A DNA stretch of 64,000 nucleotides from assembly GCA_963757125.1 (NCBI GenBank), contig CAVWQP010000006.1, forward strand, positions 310,001 to 374,000, given 5' to 3'. Shown piece by piece: positions 8,897 through 17,137 of the stretch (its first letter is position 1; the number at the start of each line of letters is the position of its first letter). The notes beneath the pieces are model-generated. The model searched no databases. It was not told where the DNA came from and saw only the letters and a program-made list of their open reading frames with translations. The position numbers and the translations under genes are program-made. The stretch is from CAVVSD01 sp963757125. GTDB lineage: Bacteria; Actinomycetota; Thermoleophilia; Solirubrobacterales; Solirubrobacteraceae.

Positions 8897-9907
8897 TCAG
8901 CCGGCCTCGCTCGGCTCGATCGTGATCGCGTAGGCGTGGAGGTAGGCCGTGGCGTCGCGGACCCGCTGGATCTGCGCGTACGCGGCCTCGACGCCATCGG
9001 CGTCGATGTCGGTCAGCGGAGCGAGCTCGGCGGCGGGCACGTCGTTCTTCTCGCCCCACACGAGCAGGTCCATCCGGTCGTACGGATGGCCGAAGTAGAA
9101 CTCCTCCTGCGTCTGCGGGATGGAGAACGTCTCCGTCGTGGGCTGACGGCTGGCGATCGGATCGGGCAGCCCGAGGTGACGCGCCATCGCGTACACCTGC
9201 GACTTGTAGAGGCCGGCGATCGGCTTGATGTCGGCCAGGCCGTCGCCGCCCTTCACGAAGAAGCCCTGGTCGAACTCGAGCAGGTTGGGCGTGCCGATGA
9301 CGGCGTAGTGCAGCTTGTCGGCGTACGAGTACTCCATGAGCTTGCGCACGCGCTGCTTCATGTTCGTCGCCGCGATGATGAGGCGGTAGGCCTCGGACGG
9401 GAAGCGGTGCGTCTCCTGCGTGCCGTCCGGCTTCTCGACGACGAGCGAGAAGACGACGATGCCGCCGGTCGGGGCCGAGCGGACGATCTTGTGCTTCCAC
9501 TCGGGCTGGTACTCCGGCACGACCATGCGGATCGCCTCGTCGCGCCAGCGGTAGCAGCCCATGCCCTCGAGGGCGGCGGAGATGTTCTCCTCCGCGGTGG
9601 GGGCGCCGAGGTGGTTCGCGAGCATGAGTCCGAGGTCGGAGGACTCGTTGCCCGGGATGTCACGCTCCGGCAGGCGCAGGAGCTGCACGCGCTTCGGGCC
9701 GACGGCACGCACGGCCAGGGCGGCCGAGACGCTCGAGTCGATGCCGCCGGACGTCGCGACGACTACGCCACGCCGTCCGAGCGTGCGTAGCGACTCGCGG
9801 ATCTGTTCGGCGATGCTGTCTGCAGCGGCCTCGAGATCGAGGGCCAGGGGGTCGGCGCCATCGAGGATGGCGCGCGGGTTGGTGCTCGCGCTCACTGAGT
9901 TCTCCAT
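8897..9907 (-). CDS. NAD-synthase-like N-type ATP pyrophosphatase
   Basis: A 336-residue NadE-fold protein. It shows the PP-loop SGGIDSSVSAAL and the NadE block GTPNLLEFDQGFFVKGGDGL followed by ADIKPIAGLYKSQVYAMARH, with the later PQTQEEFYFG helix. There is no glutaminase (nitrilase) domain, so any ammonia would be free or supplied by a partner, possibly the adjacent AsnB. It is longer than ammonia-dependent NadE (about 270 residues), and the middle region with NMKQRVRKLMEYSYADKLHY differs from housekeeping NadE. First gene of the four-gene cassette. It could make NAD, but the linkage with AsnB, ACP and an acyl ligase suggests an amide-forming role on another acid. Confidence 0.8.
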   Translation of the reverse strand: MENSVSASTNPRAILDGADPLALDLEAAADSIAEQIRESLRTLGRRGVVVATSGGIDSSVSAALAVRAVGPKRVQLLRLPERDIPGNESSDLGLMLANHLGAPTAEENISAALEGMGCYRWRDEAIRMVVPEYQPEWKHKIVRSAPTGGIVVFSLVVEKPDGTQETHRFPSEAYRLIIAATNMKQRVRKLMEYSYADKLHYAVIGTPNLLEFDQGFFVKGGDGLADIKPIAGLYKSQVYAMARHLGLPDPIASRQPTTETFSIPQTQEEFYFGHPYDRMDLLVWGEKNDVPAAELAPLTDIDADGVEAAYAQIQRVRDATAYLHAYAITIEPSEAG

Positions 9908-10039
9908 GGGGGCGGGTCCGTCCGCACCGGGTGTCCCTACCCGGGTGGGCGGCTGCGAGTCAGCTTGGCAGAGCACGCGGCCGCGCCCCATCGGGCATGT
10001 GTCCATCACCGGGTGACCATGGGCGGGCGGTCGGGGGGA

Positions 10040-11201
10040 ATGGGCGTCCAGCGCAGCGTACCCTTCTTCGCGATGCAGCCGAGCCATACAGCCCTGGGAA
10101 CCTGGAGCGGCGGGCGCTTCATGCACTTCGGCGAGGCCTTGAGCGATGAGCGCCTCGAGACGCTGCTGCGTCCCGGCGACGGGATCGACACGGTCATCAC
10201 CGCCGACGCGTACGGCGCCGGGGAGGCGGACCTGCTGCTCGGCCGCGCACTGCAGGGCGTCCCGAGCGAGAGCTACTCGCTCGTCGGCGCCGTCGGCCAC
10301 GACTTCTACGAGGGGACCCGCAGGGGCTCGAAGGGCTACCCGCGCTTCACGGACCCAGAGCTGCGAGGGCCGGACGCGTACGCGGACTACCTGCGGATGG
10401 CGACGGAGCGCTCGCTCGAGCGCATCGGCGCCTCTGCGTTCGACGTCCTGCTGCTCCACAACCCCGACCGCACCGGCTACAGCAGCCCGGAGGTGTGGGA
10501 GGGGATGGCGGCCCTGCGCCAGGAGGGCCTCGTCCACGCGCTCGGCGTCGCGCCCGGCCCGGCGAACGGCTTCACGCTCGACGTCATCGACTGCCTGGAG
10601 CGCTTCGGCGAGATCATCGACTGGGCGATGGTGATCCTCAACCCGATGGAGCCGTGGCCCGGCCAGCTCGTGCTGCCCGCGGCGCGCCGGCACGGCGTGC
10701 GGGTGATCTGCCGCGTCGTCGACTACGGCGGGCTCTTCTGGGACGACGTCCGCCCCGGCCATGCCTTCGCGGAGTCCGACCACCGCCTGTTCCGGCCCGA
10801 CGGCTGGATCGAGTCCGGTCGCGCGCGCCTGGAGCGGATGCGCCCGATCGCCGAGCGCCACGGCCTGACGCCGCTGCAGCTCTCGTGCGCATGGGACCTC
10901 GCGCAGCAACCGGTGGAGTGCGTCGCGCCGACGCTCATCCAGGAGCCTGGCGACGGGAAGACGATCGAGGCGAAGCGCGCGGAGCTCGCGGCGGTCCCGG
11001 AGGAGGTCGTGCTCTCGGCCGAGGAGGTCGAGGAGCTGCGGGCCATCGGCGACAACACCGGCTCGATGGTGCTGAAGGGCGCCTCGCCCGACCACGACGG
11101 CCCGGCGGAGCCGGACCGGTGGTCGGTGGACGACCAGCTCGAGGAGCTTGCCGCGCGCTGGGCCATCGACCCATGCGCGCGACCTCGTCAAGACCGCGTG
11201 A
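10040..11201 (+). CDS. Aldo/keto reductase, probably frameshifted at its extreme 3' end
   Basis: An AKR-superfamily TIM-barrel oxidoreductase of about 386 residues. Recognisable pieces are ALGTWSGGRFMHFGE, SLERIGASAFDVLLLHNPDR, and the late GLTPLQLSCAWDLAQQPVECV and EVEELRAIGDN. The open frame runs through the expected stop into the following secreted-protein gene. In the +1 frame the same DNA (11178-11201) reads RDLVKTA and a TGA that would overlap the next gene's GTG as GTGA. One extra base near 11172-11180 therefore best explains the apparent fusion. Start codon uncertain: ATG at 10019, 10040 or 10073. It diverges from the NAD-synthase-like cassette. Confidence 0.75.
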
Positions 11202-11869
11202 GGCGCGCGCTGCTCGCCGCCGGGCTCGCGCTGCTGGTCTGCGCGCCCGCGGCCCAGGCCGACTGTGCGAATCCGATCACGCCGGCGTACCTGCGGGTCA
11301 TCCCGGCAGCCGTCGGGCTACCGGTCGAGCTCGAGACGTCCACCGGCCAACCGGGCTGCGACGCGCCCGGCGACGTGATCACGTCCACGATCGCGTGGGG
11401 CGACGGGTCGAGCTCGGCGGCGACGGTCGTCGCGGACGGTGCGAGCTGGCACATCTCCGGGTCGCACAGCTACGCGCGCGCCGGCAGCTACCCCGTCGTC
11501 GTCTCGTCGACGAACACCCGGACGGGCATTACCACGACGGACTCGCACAACCAGGTGGAGGTCGTCGACACCGGCACCCGGACCATGCGACAGCGTCTGC
11601 GCTGGCGGACCGGTGTGCGGTTCACCGGCAGCGTCGCGCGGACCACAGTGACCCAGGCCGTACCGGTGCTCCAGCGGTACCGTGCGCGGATCGACTGGGG
11701 CGACGGCACGGGAGGCACCGGCACCGTGACGGTCCGTGGCGCCGTGCTCTCGGTCGCCGGCCGGCACACGTGGCACAAGCCGCTGCGCCGCGGACGGATC
11801 GTCGTCACGGTGACCGACGCGGCGACGCACGGCACGCTGACGATCAGGCGAGCGGTCCGCATCGCCTGA
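11198..11869 (+). CDS. Secreted protein with two PKD/Ig-like repeats
   Basis: A 223-residue exported protein. It starts at GTG 11198 with a signal peptide (VRRALLAAGLALLVCAPAAQA, cleavage after AQA). Two PKD-like repeats follow: IAWGDGSSSAATVVADG ... HSYARAGSYPVVVS and RIDWGDGTGGTGTVTV ... HTWHKPLRRGRIVVTVTD. The WGDG turn and the later H-x-W/Y strand are the diagnostic PKD features. Such beta-sandwich domains mediate binding on cell surfaces; there is no catalytic domain or membrane anchor. The frame is open upstream through the aldo/keto reductase, but the signal peptide and the GTGA overlap argue for an independent gene. Confidence 0.7.
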   Translation: MRRALLAAGLALLVCAPAAQADCANPITPAYLRVIPAAVGLPVELETSTGQPGCDAPGDVITSTIAWGDGSSSAATVVADGASWHISGSHSYARAGSYPVVVSSTNTRTGITTTDSHNQVEVVDTGTRTMRQRLRWRTGVRFTGSVARTTVTQAVPVLQRYRARIDWGDGTGGTGTVTVRGAVLSVAGRHTWHKPLRRGRIVVTVTDAATHGTLTIRRAVRIA

Positions 11870-11887
11870 TCGCCCTCGCTGTACCGC

Positions 11888-12985
11888 CTACGCCGGCTGC
11901 ATCTCCAGCTGCGGCTTCACCTCGGTCGCGAACATCTCGAGCGTGTTGCGCGACTCGGTCATCGTCATGTCGCCGGCCGGGACCATGAGGACGACGTGGT
12001 CGACGAGACCCGGCTCGAGGAACGCGGCCATGCGCTCGGCGAGCTGGGACGGCGTGCCGGCACCGAAGGCGATCGCGCCCTCGAGACCCGCCTGGATCGC
12101 CTTGAGCGGCGCGAGCGCCGCCTCCTGCTCGTCCTCGTCGATGATGAGGGCATCGAACCGGTGCGTCGCGAACGTGCGGCGCTGCAGGCCCGTCATGCCG
12201 CGGCGCGCGATCTCGAGCGCCTTGTCCTCGTCCTTGTCCAGCGCGACCATCATCGTGGTGGCGACGGTCGGCTCGGAGTTCGGGCCGTCCAGCCGGATGC
12301 GCTCGCCCTTGTACTTCTCCCACGCCTCGAGGTAGGCGTCGTAGGCCTCCTGCGAGATCGGACCGGGCCACATGAGGTTCATGCCGTAGCGGCCGGCCGT
12401 CGTGGGGTTGCCCGGGTACCAGAACGGGATCGGGTCCTGGAGCGGGCCGGTCGTCAGCGGCATCGGCGGGAAGTCGAGGAACTCGCTGTTCTCGCTGGAG
12501 ACCTCGCCGTTGCGCAGCGCCTCGGCGATGATCCCGAGGTAGTCGACGAAGCGCTCGCGCGCCGTGCGGAAGTCGCCGCCGTGCCACGCGTGCTCCACCG
12601 GGACCGCGCCACGGCCGACGCCGTAGTCCAGGCGGCCGTTCGTCAGGTGGTCCAGGACGCAGAGGTCCTCGACGACCTGCACCGGATGATGCATCGGCAG
12701 CAGCTTGACCATCGGGCCAAGACGGATGTTCTCGGTGATCTGGGACGCCGCCGCGATGAAGACGTCCTGGTTCGGAGCCATCGAGAGGTCCGTGCCGTGG
12801 TGCTCGGCGAGGTGGAAGCTCCGGAACCCGGCCTGGTCGGCCGTGCGGATGAAGTCCAGCCGATCCTTGAAGATCTTGGTGGGCGAGTCCCCGGGAATGC
12901 CCTCGATGTGGTCGAACAGCCCGAACGTTGGAGTCTTCACGTAGCGTCCCTCTCGCAGTTGTCTGACGATGTACGAGTTTGCCAC
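11888..12985 (-). CDS. Luciferase-like (LLM class) flavin-dependent oxidoreductase
   Basis: A 365-residue TIM-barrel oxidoreductase of the bacterial luciferase/alkanal monooxygenase superfamily, using FMNH2 or F420. Typical blocks are FIRTADQAGFRSFHLAEHHG near the start, IRLGPMVKLLPMHHPVQVVEDLCVLDHLTNGRL, and YGVGRGAVPVEHAWHGGDF. It is divergent from the vanillyl-alcohol-oxidase-type gene and its AraC regulator, with only 26 bases between the start codons, so a shared promoter region is likely. Whether it is F420- or FMN-dependent cannot be decided from motifs. Substrate unknown; a role beside the neighbouring phenol-type oxidase is possible. Confidence 0.85.
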   Translation of the reverse strand: MANSYIVRQLREGRYVKTPTFGLFDHIEGIPGDSPTKIFKDRLDFIRTADQAGFRSFHLAEHHGTDLSMAPNQDVFIAAASQITENIRLGPMVKLLPMHHPVQVVEDLCVLDHLTNGRLDYGVGRGAVPVEHAWHGGDFRTARERFVDYLGIIAEALRNGEVSSENSEFLDFPPMPLTTGPLQDPIPFWYPGNPTTAGRYGMNLMWPGPISQEAYDAYLEAWEKYKGERIRLDGPNSEPTVATTMMVALDKDEDKALEIARRGMTGLQRRTFATHRFDALIIDEDEQEAALAPLKAIQAGLEGAIAFGAGTPSQLAERMAAFLEPGLVDHVVLMVPAGDMTMTESRNTLEMFATEVKPQLEMQPA

Positions 12986-13011
12986 GTCATGAGATGAGGA
13001 GAGACGTATTC

Positions 13012-14574
13012 ATGAGCGCCACGCTGCCCAGTGCCGTCGACGCCTTCACCGCGGCACTCGGCGCGGACAAGGTGATCACGGCGCCGGAGGCCCTCCGCGA
13101 GTGGCGCGATCCGTTCCAGCACGAGAGCTCCGACGACTACGCCGCGTCGGCTGTCCTCATGCCGACGACCGTCGAGGAGATCCAGGCGATCCTCGCGATC
13201 GCCAACGAGCAGCGCGTGCCGCTGTGGACCCACGGTCAGGGTCGCAACAACGGCTACGGCGGCCCCGCGCCGCGCGTGAGCGGCTCGGTCATCGTGTCGC
13301 TGCGGAACATGAACCGGGTGCTGGAGATCAACGAGGAGCTGGGCTACGCGGTCGTGGAGCCGGGCGTGCGCTGGTTCGACCTGTACGAGGCGATCCAGGC
13401 CGGCGGCCACAAGCTGAGCGTCTCGATCCCCGATCTCGGCTGGGGCTCGGTGGTGGGCAACACGCTGGACCACGGCATGAGCTACATGCCCTACGGCGTC
13501 GACCAGCAGGCGCAGTGCGGGATGGAGGTCGTCCTCGCCGACGGCACCGTGATGCGCACGGGCATGGGGGCGATGGAGGGCAACCGGGCCTGGCACTGCT
13601 ACAAGCGCGGCCTGGGCCCGACGCCGGACCAGATGTTCATGCAGAGCAACTTCGGGATCGTCACGAAGATGGGCTACTGGCTCATGCCCGAGCCCGAGAT
13701 CTACATGCCGCTGTGGCTGCGGGCGCCGAACGACGACGACCTCGGCCCGCTCGTCGACACGCTGCGCCGGCTCATGCTCGACGGGACGATCCGGATGGTG
13801 CCGCAGATCGGCAACGTCGTCGGCGCCGCCTCGGTCATGTCGAAGCGCACCGACTGGTGGGACGGCGACGGCGCGATCCCGGAGGAGACGCTCCAGCGGA
13901 TGGCCGACGAGCTCGGCTGCGGCCGCTGGACCATGCGCTTCGCCCTCTACGGCGACGAGGCGGTCGTCGACCACCGCTTCGCGAAGATCAAGGACGCGTT
14001 CGAGACCGCGATCCCCGGCGGCGCGGTCTGGGGGACGAAGCACGGCCCGGAGGCGTGGCCGACGCTCGACGCGCACGAGCAGGTCCAGGCCGGCATCCCG
14101 AACCTCGGCATCAACGCCATGACCGCCTGGTACGGCGGGGAGGAGGGCGGCCACGTCGGCTTCTCGCCGGTCGCGCCGCTCACCGGCCGCGACGCACTCG
14201 CGGTCCGCGACCTCATGCGCCCGATGATGGAGGAGGCGGGGCTCGACTACTTCGCCGGCATCTGCCCGATCAACGGGCGCAGCTTCGCGCACGTGACGCT
14301 CATCCTGTTCGACCTCAAGGACCAGGCGCAGAGCGAGCGGGCCTACGCGCTGTCGCGGCGGCTGGTGGAGGAGGCGGGCAGGCGCGGCTACGGCGAGTAC
14401 CGCGCCCACATCGACTTCATGGACCTGGCCTCCGACCAGTACGGCTTCAACGACCACGCGTACCGCCGCTTCAACGAGCGGATCAAGGACGCACTGGACC
14501 CGAACGGCATCCTGTCCCCCGGGAAGTCCGGCATCTGGCCGGCGCACATGCGGGAGGACGCCGGCGCGCGATGA
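13012..14574 (+). CDS. FAD-linked oxidase of the vanillyl-alcohol oxidase / 4-cresol dehydrogenase flavoprotein family
   Basis: A 520-residue PCMH-type flavoenzyme. The N-terminal FAD domain shows VEEIQAILAIANEQRVPLW, the glycine-rich GQGRNNGYGGPAPR and GYAVVEPGVRWFDLYEAIQ, then DLGWGSVVGNTLDHG. The C-terminal cap domain contains INGRSFAHVTLILFDL. The family oxidises para-alkylphenols such as 4-cresol, vanillyl alcohol or eugenol; 4-cresol dehydrogenase uses a cytochrome c partner, which is not found here, so an oxidase mode is possible. Start chosen at ATG 13012, preceded by a GAGGAGA tract, rather than an upstream ATG that would overlap the divergent gene. The AraC regulator overlaps its stop (ATGA). 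Confidence 0.85.
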   Translation: MSATLPSAVDAFTAALGADKVITAPEALREWRDPFQHESSDDYAASAVLMPTTVEEIQAILAIANEQRVPLWTHGQGRNNGYGGPAPRVSGSVIVSLRNMNRVLEINEELGYAVVEPGVRWFDLYEAIQAGGHKLSVSIPDLGWGSVVGNTLDHGMSYMPYGVDQQAQCGMEVVLADGTVMRTGMGAMEGNRAWHCYKRGLGPTPDQMFMQSNFGIVTKMGYWLMPEPEIYMPLWLRAPNDDDLGPLVDTLRRLMLDGTIRMVPQIGNVVGAASVMSKRTDWWDGDGAIPEETLQRMADELGCGRWTMRFALYGDEAVVDHRFAKIKDAFETAIPGGAVWGTKHGPEAWPTLDAHEQVQAGIPNLGINAMTAWYGGEEGGHVGFSPVAPLTGRDALAVRDLMRPMMEEAGLDYFAGICPINGRSFAHVTLILFDLKDQAQSERAYALSRRLVEEAGRRGYGEYRAHIDFMDLASDQYGFNDHAYRRFNERIKDALDPNGILSPGKSGIWPAHMREDAGAR

Positions 14575-15551
14575 CGGTGCAGCTGGACACGAGCGAGGTC
14601 GCGCCGGCGAAGCGGTCGGCCTTCTGGGCTGCCGGCACGGCGCGCCTGCTCGGTCCGGTCGGCGTCCGCTCGCTCGTGGAGCGGCCGTTCTCGGGGCGGA
14701 TCCTGGGGCACCACCTCGGGCCGATCGAGGTCTTCCGCGTGGCGGGCGACGCCAACCGGGTGCAGCGCACGGCGGCCGACGTCGCGCTGCTGGACCCGCA
14801 GCGGCTCCATCTCAACCTGCTCACCCGCGGCACGCTGCTCGCGGCGCAGGGCGGCCGCTCGAGCCGCCTGCGGGCGGGCGACATCACGAGCTTCGACTGG
14901 TCGCGGCCCTTCGTCGCGCAGGCCACGGGACGCTTCGAGATCCTCGCGTTCACGGTGCCGCTGGCGATGCTGGGCGAGGACGCCGACCGCGTCCGGGGGC
15001 GCACCGCGCTGCGGCTCGGCGGCGACGGTGGGCTGCCGCAGGTCGCCGGGCCGTTCTTCATCGGCATCGCCGCCGGGCTGCACGACGGCAGCATCGACCC
15101 CGAGGACCCGGTGCTCGCCGACGCCATCGTCGGCCTCGTGCGCGCGCTGCACGGCGAGCGCCAGGCGCAGGCGCGCGCCCTGCCGCGCTCGGTCGCGCGC
15201 GCCGACGGGCTCCTGCAGCGCATCAAGGACCACATCGACCTGCACCTGCGCGAGCCCGACCTCGGGCCCGAGCGGATCGCCAAGGCGCACTTCATCTCCA
15301 CGCGCTACCTCCACAAGCTGTTCCAGCCCGAGGGGACGACCGTCTCCGCGTGGATCCGGTCGCGGCGCCTGGAGGGTGCGCGCCGCGACCTCGCCGATCC
15401 GGAGTTCGCCGCCCTGACGATCTCCGCGCTGGCGGCGCGCTGGGGCTTCAGCGACCCCGCCCGGTTCAGCCGGGCGTTCCGCGCCGTCTACGGCTGCTCG
15501 CCGACCGAGGCCCGCGCCGTCGCGACGATGCGCCGGCTCGACTGGGCCTGA
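14571..15551 (+). CDS. AraC-family transcriptional regulator
   Basis: A 326-residue regulator. The N-terminal part (about 1-200) matches the AraC-binding-like domain of FeaR-type regulators (SRPFVAQATGRFEILAFTVP). The C-terminal part holds two helix-turn-helix motifs: LGPERIAKAHFISTRYLHKL and TISALAARWGFSDPARFSRA, followed by the signature tail YGCSPTEAR. Its ATG overlaps the stop of the flavin oxidase, so it is cotranscribed and probably controls that gene and perhaps the divergent luciferase-like gene in response to an aromatic compound or amine (inference). Its 3' end overlaps the convergent MFS gene by about 60 bases. Confidence 0.9.
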   Translation: MTVQLDTSEVAPAKRSAFWAAGTARLLGPVGVRSLVERPFSGRILGHHLGPIEVFRVAGDANRVQRTAADVALLDPQRLHLNLLTRGTLLAAQGGRSSRLRAGDITSFDWSRPFVAQATGRFEILAFTVPLAMLGEDADRVRGRTALRLGGDGGLPQVAGPFFIGIAAGLHDGSIDPEDPVLADAIVGLVRALHGERQAQARALPRSVARADGLLQRIKDHIDLHLREPDLGPERIAKAHFISTRYLHKLFQPEGTTVSAWIRSRRLEGARRDLADPEFAALTISALAARWGFSDPARFSRAFRAVYGCSPTEARAVATMRRLDWA

Positions 15552-16738
15552 GTCGCGTCGACCGGCCGCGTCGTCCACGCGCCGTAGGCGACGAGCAGCG
15601 CGATCGCTGCGACGACGCTGCCGAAGATCTCGAACGTCGTGATGAGCCCGAACTCGGTCACGAGGATCCCCGCGATGATCGCCGGCACCGAGATGGAGAG
15701 GTAGGCGACCACGTACAGGGCGGACATCACCTGGGCGCGGTGCTCGTTCGGGATCGCGGCGGACAGCGTCCGCAGCGCCCCGAGGAACGCCACGCCGAAC
15801 CCCGCGCCGGCGACCACGCCGCCGGCCAGGAACAGGGCGGTGGAGTCCTCGGCGGCGGAGGTGACGATGAGCAGCAGCCCGACGGCGAGCGCGACCGAGC
15901 CGGCCGCCGCGCCGAGCCACGGCGCCGTGCGGCCGAAGACGAGCTGCGCGGTCGCTCCCGAGGCGGCGAGCACGAAGACGCCGACGCCCGCGACCAGGTG
16001 GTTGGAGCTGTGGAAGAGCGTCGCGCTGAGCTCCGGGCCGAGGGAGAGGAACAGGCCGCCGATCGACCAGGACGACAGGACGCCGAGCGCCGCGAGGCCG
16101 AACGTGCGCCGGAGCTCGGGCGGCACGTGCGGGCGCTGGGGCGTGAGGGTGAGCCGGCTGCGGTGCTCGACGGGCTCCTGCATGACCAGCGCGCCGAGGA
16201 AGGCGATCGTGAAGAGGATGAGGACGGCGACGTAGGGGAGGACGCGTGGGGCGGGGGCGAGCTGGACGAGCGTCGCGCTCAGCAGGACGCCGATGCCCAT
16301 GCCGGCGGCGCTGGCGACGCCGTTCGTGAGGCCCGCCGACGCCGGGTCGCGACGCGGGTGCAGATCCAGCAGCGCGGCGCTGGCGGCGCCGAGCGCGAGC
16401 CCGGTCGCGACGCCCTGGATGCCGCGGGCGACGAACAGCCAGGCGACGGACCCGGCGCTCATGAAGATGATCGTCGTGCCCATGAGCACGGCGAGCGCGA
16501 CGAGGAGGACGGGCCGCCGCCCGACGCGGTCGGACACGCTGCCGGCGAGCAGCAGCGCAGCCAGGACGCCGAACGCGTACGTCGCGTAGATGAGCGTCAG
16601 GACGACAGGGGAGAAGCCCCAGAGCTCGCGGTAGCTCTCGTACAGCGGCGACGGCGTGCCCGAGGCGATCAGTGAGAGCGCGATGACGCCGGCGACGAGG
16701 CCGTAGGACTGGCGTTGGGAGAGGCGGATGCTCGGCAT
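15488..16738 (-). CDS. MFS transporter (drug/metabolite efflux type)
   Basis: A 416-residue major facilitator with about 12 hydrophobic helices. The MFS loop 2-3 signature is GSVSDRVGRRPVLL, and the N-terminal half also contains GIQGVATGLALGAASAALLD. The start ATG at 16738 faces a divergent ArsR-type regulator across 43 bases that contain a perfect palindrome, so the regulator very likely represses this exporter. The C-terminal tail of about 20 residues overlaps the convergent araC-type gene. The family includes multidrug and sugar exporters; substrate not predictable. Confidence 0.88.
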   Translation of the reverse strand: MPSIRLSQRQSYGLVAGVIALSLIASGTPSPLYESYRELWGFSPVVLTLIYATYAFGVLAALLLAGSVSDRVGRRPVLLVALAVLMGTTIIFMSAGSVAWLFVARGIQGVATGLALGAASAALLDLHPRRDPASAGLTNGVASAAGMGIGVLLSATLVQLAPAPRVLPYVAVLILFTIAFLGALVMQEPVEHRSRLTLTPQRPHVPPELRRTFGLAALGVLSSWSIGGLFLSLGPELSATLFHSSNHLVAGVGVFVLAASGATAQLVFGRTAPWLGAAAGSVALAVGLLLIVTSAAEDSTALFLAGGVVAGAGFGVAFLGALRTLSAAIPNEHRAQVMSALYVVAYLSISVPAIIAGILVTEFGLITTFEIFGSVVAAIALLVAYGAWTTRPVDATQAQSSRRIVATARASVGEQP

Positions 16739-16747
16739 GTTCAATAG

Positions 16748-16763
16748 TTCCAAACTCTTGGAA
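16748..16763. promoter_or_regulatory. Palindromic operator between MFS transporter and ArsR-type regulator
   Basis: A perfect 16-base inverted repeat, TTCCAAACTCTTGGAA (6-base arms, 4-base spacer), lies in an AT-rich 43-base gap between divergent start codons at 16738 and 16782. A second smaller repeat, CAACAGTTG, follows at 16770-16778. A winged-helix dimer of the ArsR type would bind such a site and block both promoters. Seen directly; binding is inferred. Confidence 0.6.
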
Positions 16764-16781
16764 GTCTCCAACAGTTGTAGC

Positions 16782-17111
16782 ATGCCCCCCATGGCAACCC
16801 CGACCGTCGGCCGCGATCGCATCCCGCATCCGCCTGCGACGGCGATCGATCTGGCCACCGTGATGCGGACTGTCGGCGATCCCCTGCGGCTCGACATCGT
16901 GCGCCTGCTGGCCGATGGCCGCGAGCGCGCGTGCAGCGAGTTGTCCGACGCTCTCGACCTACCCACGTCGACGGCGTCCTACCACCTGCGCCTCCTGCGC
17001 GAGGCCGGCGTGACGCGCACCCGCGCCGTCGGCGCCCAGCGCCTCATCGGCCTGCGGCGCGACGATCTCGAGGAGCGCTTCCCCGGCCTCCTCGACGTCC
17101 TGACGCGCTAG
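16782..17111 (+). CDS. ArsR-type winged-helix transcriptional regulator
   Basis: A 109-residue one-domain regulator (106 if ATG 16791 is used). It follows the ArsR/HTH-20 pattern: TVMRTVGDPLRLDIVRLLADG, then the recognition helix in LPTSTASYHLRLLREAGVTR, and a wing with AVGAQRLIGLRRDDLE. No metal-binding cysteine cluster is present, so a small organic effector is more likely than a metal. It diverges from the MFS gene, and the shared palindrome suggests autoregulation and repression of the exporter. Confidence 0.87.
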   Translation: MPPMATPTVGRDRIPHPPATAIDLATVMRTVGDPLRLDIVRLLADGRERACSELSDALDLPTSTASYHLRLLREAGVTRTRAVGAQRLIGLRRDDLEERFPGLLDVLTR

Positions 17112-17137
17112 CCGACCTTGCGCTCCGGGGCCGAGGC

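Noticed and set aside
9927..9944. Inverted repeat CCGGGT-N6-ACCCGG upstream of the NAD-synthase-like gene as an operator
   Set aside because: Six-base all-but-GC arms are likely by chance in this DNA and no regulator gene is adjacent; not strong enough to list as a feature.
8897..11191. A 764-codon minus-strand frame suggesting a longer NAD-synthase-like protein
   Set aside because: The extension upstream of 9907 is antisense to the aldo/keto reductase, is low complexity, and a good ATG with the family-like start exists at 9907.
13101..15551. An 816-codon frame fusing an N-terminal extension to the AraC regulator
   Set aside because: The first 490 codons are a shadow of the flavin oxidase; the regulator has its own ATG at 14571 overlapping the oxidase stop.
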